Source: Hominisplanchenecus faecis (GTDB lineage Bacteria > Bacillota > Clostridia > Lachnospirales > Lachnospiraceae). From it: DNA of 37,560 bases. Shown in pieces: positions 7,726 through 15,768 of the stretch. The position numbers were made by a program, and so were the translations under genes. Numbering within the stretch: position 1 is the stretch's first letter; each line of letters starts with the position of its first letter. The stretch lies in NCBI RefSeq assembly GCF_020687205.1, contig NZ_JAJEQE010000030.1:1-37560 (forward strand), in the 5' to 3' direction. The notes below the pieces were generated by a model. It had not been told where the DNA came from. It did not search any database and was given only the letters and a program-made list of their open reading frames with translations.

Positions 7726-9876
7726 TTACAATTTCATGGACAGAGAAATTCTTTTTTTCTTGAGGTCGATGCCGATCACTTTCACATCGATGATATCGCC
7801 TACTTTTACGACATCCAGCGGATGTTTTACGAACTTTTTACTGCTCATCTCAGAGACATGCACCAGGCCGTCCTGGTGTACACCGATATCCACGAATGCT
7901 CCGAAATCAATGACGTTTCGAACGGTTCCTTTAAGTACCATGCCTTCTTTTAAGTCTTCCATCGCCAGAACATCGCTTCGAAGGATCGGTTTTGGCATTT
8001 CATCACGCGGATCTCGGCCAGGTTTTTCCAGTTCTGCCGTGATGTCACGCAGTGTCGGCTCGCCGATTTCCAGCTCTTCTGCCATTTTTTTGTAATCTCT
8101 GATCTTTCCGGAAATTCCGTTTAAATTTCCGGCTGTGATGTCTTCTTTTGTATAGCCGAGACACTCCAGAAGTTTGCCTGCTGCCGCATAGCTCTCCGGA
8201 TGGACTCCTGTGCAGTCCAGTGGATTTTCTCCGCTACGTATCCTGAGGAATCCGGCACACTGCTCAAATGCTTTTGGTCCTAATTTTGCAACTTTCAGAA
8301 GTTCTTTTCTGTTCTGGAAGCTTCCGTTTTCTTCGCGGTATGCAACGATATTTTTCGCGATCACTTTGGAAATACCGGAAACATAGGAAAGCAGGGATGC
8401 AGATGCGGTATTTAAATCCACACCGACACGGTTTACACAGTCTTCCACGACTCCGCCCAGTGCTTCGCCCAGTTTTTTCTGGTTCATATCATGCTGATAC
8501 TGTCCGACTCCGATGGATTTTGGCTCAATTTTCACCAATTCTGCCAGCGGGTCCTGGATTCTTCTGGCGATAGATGCAGCACTTCTCTGTCCTACATCAA
8601 AATTCGGAAATTCTTCTGTTGCCAGTTTACTCGCAGAATAAACAGATGCCCCGGCTTCGTTTACGATCACATACTGCACTTTTTCCGGAATCTCATGGAA
8701 AAGCTCTACGATCACCTGCTCAGATTCTCTGGATGCCGTTCCATTTCCAACGGAAAAGAGCGTGATGTGATACTTGCGGATCCATTCTTTTAATTTTTCT
8801 TTTGCCGCCTGGATCTTTTTTTCATTAGTCGGTGCTGTCGGGTAAATGACGGTCGTATCCAGCACTTTTCCGGTCGCATCGACAACCGCCAGCTTACATC
8901 CGGTACGGAACGCCGGGTCCCAGCCAAGCACAACCTGTCCGGCGATCGGAGGCTGCATCAGAAGCTGTTCCAGATTCTTGCCAAACACCTGGATCGCACC
9001 ATCTTCCGCCTGCTCGGTCAGTGCATTGCGGATCTCACGCTCTACTGCCGGGGCGATCAGTCTGCGGTAACTGTCCTCGATCACTTTTTCCAGGAATTCG
9101 GAAGTCTGCGGATTTTCACGCACCATGATCTGTTTTCTTAAATAACCAAGAATCCGATCTTCCGGAGCTTCCAGTTTTACGGTCAGGAATTTTTCCTTTT
9201 CGCCGCGGTTGATCGCCAGCACACGGTAACCTGCCATTTTTGCAACTGGCTCTTCATACTGATAGTACATCTCGTAAACAGAAGCTGCTTTCTCATCTTT
9301 TGCTTCTGTCACGATTTTACCCTCTTTCTGTGTCAGGCTACGGATGCGGATACGGTAATTTGCATCATCTGAAATCGTCTCAGCCAGAATATCACCTGCT
9401 CCCTGCAGTGCTTCCTGCCAGGTATTCACTTCTTTTTCCGGGTCAATATACGCACTTGCTTCCTCTTCCAGCGTTTTCTTTGTCATCTGCAACAGAATCG
9501 TGTTTGCCAGTGGTTCCAGTCCTTTTTCTTTTGCGATTGTCGCTCTCGTTCTTCTCTTTGGACGATACGGGCGATACAGATCTTCCACAACTACCAGAGT
9601 TTCCGCTGCCTGGATTTTTTCCCGCAGCTCATCCGTCAGTTTGCCCTGCTCCTCGATTGATGCCAGCACCTGCTTCTTTTTATCTTCCAGATTACGCAGA
9701 TAAGTCAGACGTTCCGAAAGTTTTCGCAGAACTTCGTCATTCAGCGATCCTGTGACCTCCTTACGATAACGTGAAATAAACGGAATCGTATTCCCCTCAT
9801 CGATCAGTTTGACTGCAGCCTCCACCTGCCATAATTCAATCTTTAATTCCTCTGCAAGACGTTGATTTATGTTCAT
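7726..9876 (-). CDS. tex: RNA-binding transcription accessory protein Tex
   Basis: 716 residues from the ATG at 9876, the usual Tex length. Domains in order: N-terminal helical Tex domain (INQRLAEELKIE...IPFISRYRKEVTG...LYRPYRPKRRTRA), a YqgF/RNase H-like domain (VVLGWDPAFRTGCKLAVVD), helix-hairpin-helix repeats (VSGISKVIAKNIVAYREENG, ENPLDCTGVHPESY), and a C-terminal S1 domain (GTVRNVIDFGAFVDIGVHQD). The chosen ATG has GGAGG 5 nt upstream; the frame is open 60 nt further but without support. Tex is a conserved nucleic-acid-binding protein that affects transcription; its exact role in Clostridia is not settled. Confidence 0.97.
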   Translation of the reverse strand: MNINQRLAEELKIELWQVEAAVKLIDEGNTIPFISRYRKEVTGSLNDEVLRKLSERLTYLRNLEDKKKQVLASIEEQGKLTDELREKIQAAETLVVVEDLYRPYRPKRRTRATIAKEKGLEPLANTILLQMTKKTLEEEASAYIDPEKEVNTWQEALQGAGDILAETISDDANYRIRIRSLTQKEGKIVTEAKDEKAASVYEMYYQYEEPVAKMAGYRVLAINRGEKEKFLTVKLEAPEDRILGYLRKQIMVRENPQTSEFLEKVIEDSYRRLIAPAVEREIRNALTEQAEDGAIQVFGKNLEQLLMQPPIAGQVVLGWDPAFRTGCKLAVVDATGKVLDTTVIYPTAPTNEKKIQAAKEKLKEWIRKYHITLFSVGNGTASRESEQVIVELFHEIPEKVQYVIVNEAGASVYSASKLATEEFPNFDVGQRSAASIARRIQDPLAELVKIEPKSIGVGQYQHDMNQKKLGEALGGVVEDCVNRVGVDLNTASASLLSYVSGISKVIAKNIVAYREENGSFQNRKELLKVAKLGPKAFEQCAGFLRIRSGENPLDCTGVHPESYAAAGKLLECLGYTKEDITAGNLNGISGKIRDYKKMAEELEIGEPTLRDITAELEKPGRDPRDEMPKPILRSDVLAMEDLKEGMVLKGTVRNVIDFGAFVDIGVHQDGLVHVSEMSSKKFVKHPLDVVKVGDIIDVKVIGIDLKKKRISLSMKL

Positions 9877-9977
9877 ATAAGCCTCCATTACATACAATTT
9901 TTCCAACGTTTCTACTCCTTGCCCTACGTCAGGCAATTTCCAAACATCTTTGTGCCGACTGTAACAGCCGCCCCCTT

Positions 9978-10006
9978 ATGATACACTTGAGTTTCCAATT
10001 TGTCTA
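9978..10006 (-). promoter_or_regulatory. Probable promoter of tex
   Basis: Minus strand TAGACA, 17-bp spacer, TATCAT, about 100 bp upstream of the tex ATG. Each box has one mismatch to consensus. Confidence 0.5.
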
Positions 10007-10023
10007 TGATATTATGATGCAAA

Positions 10024-10077
10024 GGGTGAAACAGTCGCAAATTTCATGTTTACATGAAAATTTGTGACTTTGAACCC
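10024..10077. repeat. Long imperfect inverted repeat between tex and DUF2752
   Basis: Arms GGGT...AGTCGCAAATTTCATG and CATGAAAATTTGTGACT...ACCC fold back around a TTTA loop with a one-base bulge and one mismatch. It has no T-run in either direction, so it is not a standard terminator. It stands immediately before the 112-122 bp repeat and may be part of the same element. Confidence 0.6.
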
Positions 10078-10084
10078 TGCAAAA

Positions 10085-10340
10085 CATGAGAAAGGAGCCA
10101 TTTTCATAGAAAATGTGCGGATTTCGAATGTTTTAGAATTGCGAGAGCATGAAATGCGGAGCAATTCGTAGCATCATAGAACCTGGGCGACTTGGGGACC
10201 GTAAGACATGAGGAAGTAGCCCGACAGGGCGGATTCCGAATGGATTAGAATTGCGAGAGCATAGAATGCGGAGCAATTCGTAGCATCATAAAACCTGGGC
10301 GACTTGGGGACCGCAAAATATGAGAAAGGAGCCATTTTCA
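10085..10340. repeat. Tandem intergenic repeat, about 112-122 bp units
   Basis: Two near-full units start at CATGAG 10085 and 10207, and a third unit begins at 10319 and runs into the end of the DUF2752 gene. The units differ by a 10-bp gap and scattered substitutions. Each full unit carries a nested stem (GAATTGC / GCAATTC enclosing GCAT / ATGC) followed by the invariant AACCTGGGCGACTTGGGGAC. The stretch from 9877 to 10337 has no convincing gene; one open frame across it (10174-10497, minus) overlaps DUF2752 and is rejected. Confidence 0.8.
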
Positions 10341-10766
10341 CAGCCCTTTGTGAAACAGCAGCAGGTTTCCGTTTTTCCATATGGTATTCACCACCAGCAG
10401 AACCACTGCAATTTTGCCATACACCGGACGGTATTTCATGCCGATCGTGATTCTGCCGCGGCTTACATACTGCACGGTATTGGATAGCATATACCATACA
10501 TAAAGTACTGCTCCGTAAAGTACAATGCTGTGGTAATGTAAACTATATGCCACATTTCCTTTCAGCAGCCAGTATACTGCCCGTGTACCGCCGCATCCAG
10601 GACAGTAAAGTCCGGTCAGCTTATGGAAAATGCACGGCAGCAAAATATGATTTAACGGAATTTTCAGTAACCTCAGCAATGCAAGAAACAATATTCCTGC
10701 AAGCGGCAGGACTATACCGCAGTAATAAAGGTTGTCCGGCCTGCAGTTTTTTTCTTGTTTTTCCAT
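10338..10766 (-). CDS. DUF2752 family membrane protein
   Basis: 142 residues with three or four hydrophobic segments. The diagnostic core LYCPGCGGTRAVYWLLKGN lies near residues 53-71, followed by SLHYH. DUF2752 proteins are small membrane proteins of unknown function in many Firmicutes and Bacteroidetes. The ATG at 10766 follows AAAGAGGT. The stop codon lies in the third copy of the intergenic repeat, so the C-terminal end may have been shaped by it. It is transcribed divergently from the next gene. Confidence 0.85.
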   Translation of the reverse strand: MEKQEKNCRPDNLYYCGIVLPLAGILFLALLRLLKIPLNHILLPCIFHKLTGLYCPGCGGTRAVYWLLKGNVAYSLHYHSIVLYGAVLYVWYMLSNTVQYVSRGRITIGMKYRPVYGKIAVVLLVVNTIWKNGNLLLFHKGL

Positions 10767-10838
10767 ACAGTACCTCTTTCATCATTTATTTCAGCCGAAT
10801 CCTGATCGGCTTACCTTTTACAGAATGGAGTGAATCTT

Positions 10839-11540
10839 ATGAAACGAACTTCTTCGCAGTTAAAACAACTGGCAAGGGAATCTCTGGCACATCGCTTCAG
10901 CCTCCCGGTTATGGCCTATGTCATTACTTTTGGAATTATCATGCTGGTCAATATGCTCCCGGCTGCTCTTTTCCCGGACACAGGCAACAGTATCTCTTAT
11001 CTGGTGATTTCTTTTATCACCGATCTGCTCCTGTCAATTTTAAGCGTCGGTCCGGTTACGATCCTGCTTGACATGAGCCGTGGCAGCGACGGACAACTTT
11101 CTGATCTTTTGTATGCTTTTCGCCACCAGCCGGATCGTATTATTGTATCCCAGCTTATCATTTCGATTTTGTCCACCGTGATTTTCCTTCCGGGTATCAT
11201 CGTATTTGTACTGTCATCCGTTTTCTACAACGCTTTTGGTATTATGATCGCAAGTCTGCTGATCTTTGCCGCCGTGATCGGCAGCGTTGTGATCCGCCTG
11301 GATTTTGCACTGGTAACTCCGCTTTATATTGACAATCCGCAGACCAGTGCCATAGATCTCTTACGTGAAAGCCATGATCTGATGCAGGGCAACCGGCTCC
11401 GCTATTTTGTTCTGGAGTTGAGCTTTATACCGATCATGCTGCTCGCAGTCATTGCCTGCTTTGTCGGACTGCTCTGGGCTCTCCCATATGCACAGATGAC
11501 GCTCCTTGAATTTTACCGTGAACTGGTAGGCGAAATCTGA
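10839..11540 (+). CDS. DUF975 family membrane protein
   Basis: The only convincing plus-strand gene in the window. It has 233 residues from the ATG at 10839 (GGAGTG 6 nt upstream; a GTG at 10830 is also in frame). The N-terminal amphipathic part (SSQLKQLARESLAHRF) is followed by five or six hydrophobic segments, with DLLRESHDLMQGNRLRYFVLEL near residue 175, typical of DUF975. Function is unknown. The 72-bp gap to the divergent DUF2752 gene holds a short inverted repeat (AGCCGA/TCGGCT, 10792-10810) that may be an operator or leader hairpin. Confidence 0.85.
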   Translation: MKRTSSQLKQLARESLAHRFSLPVMAYVITFGIIMLVNMLPAALFPDTGNSISYLVISFITDLLLSILSVGPVTILLDMSRGSDGQLSDLLYAFRHQPDRIIVSQLIISILSTVIFLPGIIVFVLSSVFYNAFGIMIASLLIFAAVIGSVVIRLDFALVTPLYIDNPQTSAIDLLRESHDLMQGNRLRYFVLELSFIPIMLLAVIACFVGLLWALPYAQMTLLEFYRELVGEI

Positions 11541-11548
11541 AAATTCAA

Positions 11549-11601
11549 AGAACTGTTGCCAGGCAGATATATCATCTGCCAAAGCAACAGTTCTCTTTTT
11601 A
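11549..11601. terminator. Bidirectional terminator between DUF975 and hom
   Basis: A long stem, AGAACTGTTGC with GCAACAGTTCT, encloses an inner stem GGCAGAT/ATCTGCC. It is followed by CTTTTT on the plus strand and preceded by A's that give T's on the minus strand. It lies between two convergent genes. Confidence 0.85.
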
Positions 11602-11622
11602 TAAATTTAATCATTCTTTTTC

Positions 11623-12849
11623 TTAGTCTTCGACACGGCGAACGCGGATCATGCCAAGCACTTCACCAAAGCTTTCTGCTTTTGCTTTGTATTCTGCTTC
11701 TGTCATCACTTCTGTCACGAATCCAAACTCTCCGTCTACATCTGCCACAACAACCGGCTGTACGTTTCCGAATACTTCCTGCACTTTTGCAAGTTCTGTT
11801 TCCGGAGTTCCTTTGACACGTACAAAGAATTTGCGGCTGGAATTGCTGATGTCGGTCAGTTCCAGTTTTTTGCTGCTCCAGAATGCCATGATGCTGCGGT
11901 TCAGATGTCTTGCCTCATCGACTACGTCAGCTACGACAGCACTTGCGGTCGGCAGTTTTCCGGCTCCGCTTCCGTAGAACATTGCATCTCCGAGTACATT
12001 GCCATGTACAAAAATGGCATTGAATACACCGTTTACGCTGTACAGAGGATCGGACGGTCCAACCAGCACCGGTGATACCATTGCGTAAAAGCTTCCGTCA
12101 ACTTTACGGCTGACTGCCAGCAGTTTGATCATCTGTCCCATTGCTTTTGCATACTTGATATCGGTTGCCGTGATCTTGCTGATACCTTCTGTATAGATAT
12201 CTTCGTAATCAACCTGTCTGCCAAATGCCAGAGAGGAAAGGATTGCGATCTTACGGCATGCATCGTAACCTTCTACGTCTGCTTCCGGATTGCGTTCTGC
12301 GTATCCAAGATCCTGTGCTTCTTTTAATACATCTGCAAAATCAGAACCTTTCTCCGCCATTTCTGTAAGAATGTAGTTTGTAGTTCCGTTCAGAATACCG
12401 GTGATCTCATCGATCTCATCTGCAGTCAAAGAAGAATTCAAAGGACGGATGATCGGAATACCGCCGCCGCAGCTTGCCTCAAACAGATAGTTGATGTTTC
12501 TTTCTCTTGCGATTTCAAGCAGCTCTGCACCGTGACGTGCCACCAGTTCTTTATTGGATGTGCAGACACTCTTTCCTGCGAGCAGTGCTTTTTTTGTGAA
12601 AGTATACGCCGGCTCCACACCGCCCATAACTTCAACGACAATTTTAATCTCCGGATCATTTAAAATAACATCAAAATCATGTACGATTTTTTCCTGGATC
12701 GGATCTCCCGGGAAATCACGAAGATCAAGCACATATTTGATGTTGATCTCTTCTCCTGCTTTTTTATTGATGCTGCTGTGATTGGTATTGATAACTTCTA
12801 CCACTCCGGAACCTACTGTTCCATATCCTAAGACTGCAATCTGGATCAT
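11623..12849 (-). CDS. hom: Homoserine dehydrogenase
   Basis: 408 residues. It reduces aspartate semialdehyde to homoserine in threonine/methionine synthesis. The NAD(P)-binding start IAVLGYGTVGSGV is clear. Substrate-domain motifs NKELVARHG, EASCGGGIPI, GILNGTTNYIL, NPEADVEGYDACRK and MFYGSGAGKLPTASAVV are all present. A C-terminal ACT-like regulatory region (from about residue 340, FFVRVKGTPE) suggests feedback control by threonine, as in the family. A ribosome binding site AGGAGG precedes the ATG. It follows the ACT-domain gene by 64 bp in the same direction. Confidence 0.97.
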   Translation of the reverse strand: MIQIAVLGYGTVGSGVVEVINTNHSSINKKAGEEINIKYVLDLRDFPGDPIQEKIVHDFDVILNDPEIKIVVEVMGGVEPAYTFTKKALLAGKSVCTSNKELVARHGAELLEIARERNINYLFEASCGGGIPIIRPLNSSLTADEIDEITGILNGTTNYILTEMAEKGSDFADVLKEAQDLGYAERNPEADVEGYDACRKIAILSSLAFGRQVDYEDIYTEGISKITATDIKYAKAMGQMIKLLAVSRKVDGSFYAMVSPVLVGPSDPLYSVNGVFNAIFVHGNVLGDAMFYGSGAGKLPTASAVVADVVDEARHLNRSIMAFWSSKKLELTDISNSSRKFFVRVKGTPETELAKVQEVFGNVQPVVVADVDGEFGFVTEVMTEAEYKAKAESFGEVLGMIRVRRVED

Positions 12850-12913
12850 TTTAAGCCTCCTGTTGTTTTCTTTTATGCTTATCTCTGGTTCTTTTGTCCA
12901 AAGAATTGCTTTT

Positions 12914-13357
12914 TTATTCTCTTGCTAAAATTTTGATGTACTGTACACCGCACTGTATTTCAATATCCTGCATCATCGCCGATATATCTCCTGTCGTAGC
13001 GAGGATCTCCACACTGAGCGTCAGAGATGCGATGCCGTTGATCGGAATACTCTGATGGATCGTCAGGATATTGGCATGATAATCTGCCACGATATGCAGT
13101 ACATCCGACAAAAGTCCGGTCTCATCATCCATCTGGATCATAAACGTGATCGTTTTTCCTTTTGCATTGTCATGAAACGGAAAAATATCGTCTTTATATT
13201 TATAAAAAGAGCTGCGGCTGATGCCGACCATATCTGCTGCTTCCTGTACTGTGGACGCTTTCGCTGACTCCAGCAGCCGTTTCGCCTCTACTACTTTCAG
13301 AAGTACTTCCGGAACCGCTTTCTTGGTAACCACATAATATCGATTCTTTTCTTCCAC
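12914..13357 (-). CDS. ACT domain-containing regulatory protein (UPF0735/PheB-like)
   Basis: 147 residues starting at GTG 13357 with AGGAGG 8 nt upstream. A short helix-turn-helix-like region (VQEAADMVGISRSSFYKYKD, residues 37-56) is followed by an ACT domain (TFMIQMDDETGLLSDVLHIVAD, then SIPINGIASLTLSVEI). This matches the PheB-like ACT proteins often encoded next to hom. The likely job is amino-acid sensing linked to homoserine metabolism, but the ligand is not known from sequence. Confidence 0.88.
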   Translation of the reverse strand: MEEKNRYYVVTKKAVPEVLLKVVEAKRLLESAKASTVQEAADMVGISRSSFYKYKDDIFPFHDNAKGKTITFMIQMDDETGLLSDVLHIVADYHANILTIHQSIPINGIASLTLSVEILATTGDISAMMQDIEIQCGVQYIKILARE

Positions 13358-13437
13358 TTCAAAGTCCTCCTGTCTCTTCTATATGCATCTTTTGCTGTAT
13401 ACTCTTTCTATAGTGTACATTTGTGCTTCCCCGAAAG

Positions 13438-13466
13438 ATATTAACACATTTTAACAGGCGGTGCAA
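13438..13466 (-). promoter_or_regulatory. Sigma-A promoter of the ACT-hom operon
   Basis: Minus strand TTGCAC, 17-bp spacer, TAATAT, about 75 bp upstream of the GTG start. The stretch 13467-13600 behind it is AT-rich and holds no gene or other signal I can recognise. Confidence 0.7.
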
Positions 13467-13600
13467 CCAGAAATTCTTCTGACTGCATTTTGGCATGAAA
13501 TTTTTCTGACTGTCTTTTGACTGCACTTTCTCAACGTTTTACGTTTTTTCAATTTACTTTAAGCTTTTTATATGCCAGAAAAACACATATTTCAGAACAC

Positions 13601-13645
13601 AAAAATACCGGAAACCCCTGACTTACTGGATTTCCGGTATTTTTT
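13601..13645. terminator. Bidirectional terminator at the host side of the attachment site
   Basis: AATACCGGAAA and TTTCCGGTATT form an 11-bp stem flanked by A's and T's on both sides. On the minus strand it lies directly after the tRNA-Thr 3' remnant, so before phage integration it probably ended the tRNA-Thr transcript. Confidence 0.85.
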
Positions 13646-13651
13646 CTGTTA

Positions 13652-13698
13652 AGCTGCTGACGGGACTCGGACCCGTGACCTCCTCACTACCAATGAGG
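13652..13698 (-). other. Prophage attachment site: 3' half of tRNA-Thr(GGT)
   Basis: On the minus strand the sequence gives an anticodon stem-loop (CCTCA-TTGGTAG-TGAGG, anticodon GGT), variable loop AGGTC, a T-arm (ACGGG-TCCGAGT-CCCGT), a 3' acceptor strand CAGCAGC and discriminator T. No D-arm or 5' acceptor strand lies upstream; the next bases are phage DNA. This is the usual trace of a tyrosine integrase using a tRNA 3' half as crossover core. T-loop position 55 is C instead of the near-universal T, which fits a copy no longer under selection. The intact tRNA should be at the far prophage end, outside the window. Confidence 0.85.
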
Positions 13699-13754
13699 AT
13701 AATAGTTACTTACACTGCCCGGTTTTACAATGTTTTATCGTTTGTTTTCTTGAT

Positions 13755-13776
13755 TTGACTACTTTTTTGACTACTT
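13755..13776. repeat. Direct repeat near the attachment core, possible integrase arm sites
   Basis: TTGACTACTT occurs twice with a 12-bp period, about 57 bp inside the prophage from the tRNA remnant and before the endolysin stop. Tandem short repeats in this place are typical of arm-type integrase binding sites. No terminator for the lysis genes is visible between 13699 and 13790. Confidence 0.45.
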
Positions 13777-13790
13777 CTTTCCTATAATAA

Positions 13791-14675
13791 TTACACTCTC
13801 TCAACTTTCTTTAAGTACACCCAGCCAGCACCGCTTTTCAGCCTTCCGAAACCGTTCTTTTCTTCCACGATCTCATACACTCCAACCGGGCAGCATGCTC
13901 TTGCCTTGCTGTATTTTTTTGCTGGTCCTGTCCGGATTGGGACGTTCGTTTTTGTTACTTTTATTTTATACGGAACTTTAGCAGATGTATACAACTTTTT
14001 ACCGGCATCATTGTAGATATGATAACCGGCATGCTGATCCGCACACTGCTTGGCTTTCTTGAGCGTCTGAAACGCTCCGATCTGGCTGCTGGCGTTCTTC
14101 CAGGTCTTGCGAACACGGTACCATGGTTTGTCGGTTGCTGGAAGAATATCGCCACTCTGTCCAGAAATAGCTTTCTTGAACGCAGCCCAAGTGTACGTAC
14201 CTGTATTGTATACATACGGATTCGGGCAAATCTTTCCAGTTACATCATAGTGGCGAATGACATGATCTGCAGGGATGTTATATTTCTTCATCAGGTATCT
14301 GGTCAGCTCAATAGCAGACCGTACTGTTGTCTCTTCGAAGTACCAGTCCTTGTCGGTTGCCCCAAGACTCGCCGCATTCTTCTTTCGCACACACATCTCA
14401 ATCCCAATGCTATTAGCGTTTCTGCATTCCGGATGTTTGTAACTGCTCGCCCCACAATGCCAGGCAATATTCTGATCTTCCACACACTGCCAGATTTCGC
14501 CGGCGAAACCGACAAAATAGTGTGCAGATGCCCCGCGGTTACCACCACCATAGTATGCACAATTTTCCTGTGCTCCGCCCAATGCTCCGACATAATGGAT
14601 CACAATATATTTGATCCTGGAAATATTGCCGGGATTATAATTGTAATTTGAAATCATTCGGTTAATCTTGTTCAT
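13791..14675 (-). CDS. Phage endolysin, N-acetylmuramoyl-L-alanine amidase with C-terminal SH3-like domain
   Basis: 294 residues. The N-terminal Amidase_2 domain (about 20-165) shows zinc ligands H27 (YIVIHY), H142 (IRHYDVTGK) and C150 (ICPNP), with E93 in SIGIEM. A middle segment (about 183-230, WYRVRKTWKNASSQIGAFQTLKKAKQ...) looks like a small wall-binding repeat. The last 60 residues (TNVPIRTGPAKKYSKAR...GWVYLKK) are an SH3b-type domain. It cleaves the stem peptide from muramic acid during host lysis. It follows holin by 28 bp and is the last gene of the late operon next to the attachment site. Confidence 0.95.
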   Translation of the reverse strand: MNKINRMISNYNYNPGNISRIKYIVIHYVGALGGAQENCAYYGGGNRGASAHYFVGFAGEIWQCVEDQNIAWHCGASSYKHPECRNANSIGIEMCVRKKNAASLGATDKDWYFEETTVRSAIELTRYLMKKYNIPADHVIRHYDVTGKICPNPYVYNTGTYTWAAFKKAISGQSGDILPATDKPWYRVRKTWKNASSQIGAFQTLKKAKQCADQHAGYHIYNDAGKKLYTSAKVPYKIKVTKTNVPIRTGPAKKYSKARACCPVGVYEIVEEKNGFGRLKSGAGWVYLKKVERV

Positions 14676-14703
14676 AATCTCTACCGCCTTTCTCAGAGGA
14701 CGC

Positions 14704-15132
14704 TCATGCGTCCCCCTTTTTCTCTGCTTTCTGTGTCAGTATGTCGATCGCATTGGCGATCACTGCAGGCAGCGGTATGCCCATCAGTCCGGCATTCTCT
14801 ACGATGCTGATCAGTTCGTTGGCAATAAACCCGATGATCACCGCATCACGGATGTAATCCACACCGATTGCCAGATCCAGCCGGTACGCCACCAGCACGA
14901 ACAGCAGTGTCATGCATTTCCTGCACAGACCTTTCCAGCCTGTCCGACTTTCCAATGTCCCTGTTGACGTTTTCTTACTGTTGTGGAATACCCCGGCAAC
15001 GATCAGACCTGATAAGTAGTCGATTGCCATGAAAATGATTAAAGTTACAATAGCCTGATCCCAGCCTCCAAAAAAATAAGCAATCGTCCCACCGATTGCT
15101 CCTGTAATCGTACAAACCATTTCTTTTTTCAT
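14704..15132 (-). CDS. Phage holin
   Basis: 142 residues with about three hydrophobic segments: IGGTIAYFFGG and AIVTLIIFMAIDYLSGLIVAGVF near the N-terminus, LLFVLVAYRLDLAIG, then AVIIGFIANELISIVENAGLMG. The DYLSG...R...K and ELISIVENAG pattern is that of the TcdE/phage holin 4 family. It would permeabilise the membrane and release the amidase encoded just downstream. The tail KAEKKGDA is charged, as usual for holins. Confidence 0.92.
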   Translation of the reverse strand: MKKEMVCTITGAIGGTIAYFFGGWDQAIVTLIIFMAIDYLSGLIVAGVFHNSKKTSTGTLESRTGWKGLCRKCMTLLFVLVAYRLDLAIGVDYIRDAVIIGFIANELISIVENAGLMGIPLPAVIANAIDILTQKAEKKGDA

Positions 15133-15155
15133 CCTCGTTAGTCTTTCCTTTCTTG

Positions 15156-15758
15156 TTACTCTGTAAGAACATTGATTTTTCGAATCCAGATACCTTCGCC
15201 GCTCTCGTTGGCTGATATCAGCATATATTTCACACCATCCGGAACGGTAACGATATAGTCGCAGTCACCTTCTTCTTCGATTTCTACTGCTGAGACCATC
15301 ACAAAGTTAGAGGTACTGCCGTTGATCGCATAAATAATCGGGTACTTGCCCCGTCCGCTGCCGGATCGCGATACCATGCTCGTATGCACGATATACCGTT
15401 CGCCCGGTTTTACATCCAATGTTGTGCACTGGGTTCTGACACCCTCGGCAAATACACACGCATCACCGGATGTCTGTGCCTCCCACAGTTTTCCATCAAC
15501 AACCGCCACTGTAATTTCCACTGAAAAAATCGCCTGTACATTTCGGATGTCCTTGCGTGTTTTTAATAACAATGCCTCGCACCGCCCTGTAATACCTGCC
15601 ATCTTCGTTTCCATTTCTTCCACATGCTCATCTGTATAACTTTTGCATGCTTCGATATCATTGTGACAATCCAGGATGCTGTCATGGATCGCCTGCCGGA
15701 CATCCCGCCCGTAAACTGCCGCCAGTATCTTTTTTAAGTTCTCTGTAATACTTGCCAT
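15156..15758 (-). CDS. Phage tail appendage / fibre-like protein
   Basis: 200 residues. The N-terminus MASITENLKKILAAVYGRDVRQAIHDSI is a recurrent opening in Firmicutes phage tail appendage and baseplate proteins. A coiled-coil stretch (about 30-65, YTDEHVEEMETKMAG) leads into a beta-rich C-terminal domain (VRTQCTTLDVKPGERYIVHTS...), which could bind a surface ligand. It lies between the tail-tip protein and holin, where accessory receptor-binding proteins are usually encoded. No specific family is certain. Confidence 0.7.
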   Translation of the reverse strand: MASITENLKKILAAVYGRDVRQAIHDSILDCHNDIEACKSYTDEHVEEMETKMAGITGRCEALLLKTRKDIRNVQAIFSVEITVAVVDGKLWEAQTSGDACVFAEGVRTQCTTLDVKPGERYIVHTSMVSRSGSGRGKYPIIYAINGSTSNFVMVSAVEIEEEGDCDYIVTVPDGVKYMLISANESGEGIWIRKINVLTE

Positions 15759-15768
15759 TTTCGCCCTC

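Noticed and set aside
10174-10497. A 107-codon minus-strand frame over the repeat
   Set aside because: Overlaps the well-supported DUF2752 gene in another frame and runs through the tandem repeat; no ribosome binding site.
13652-13698. A functional tRNA-Thr
   Set aside because: There is no D-arm or 5' acceptor strand, and T-loop position 55 is changed; it is a remnant.
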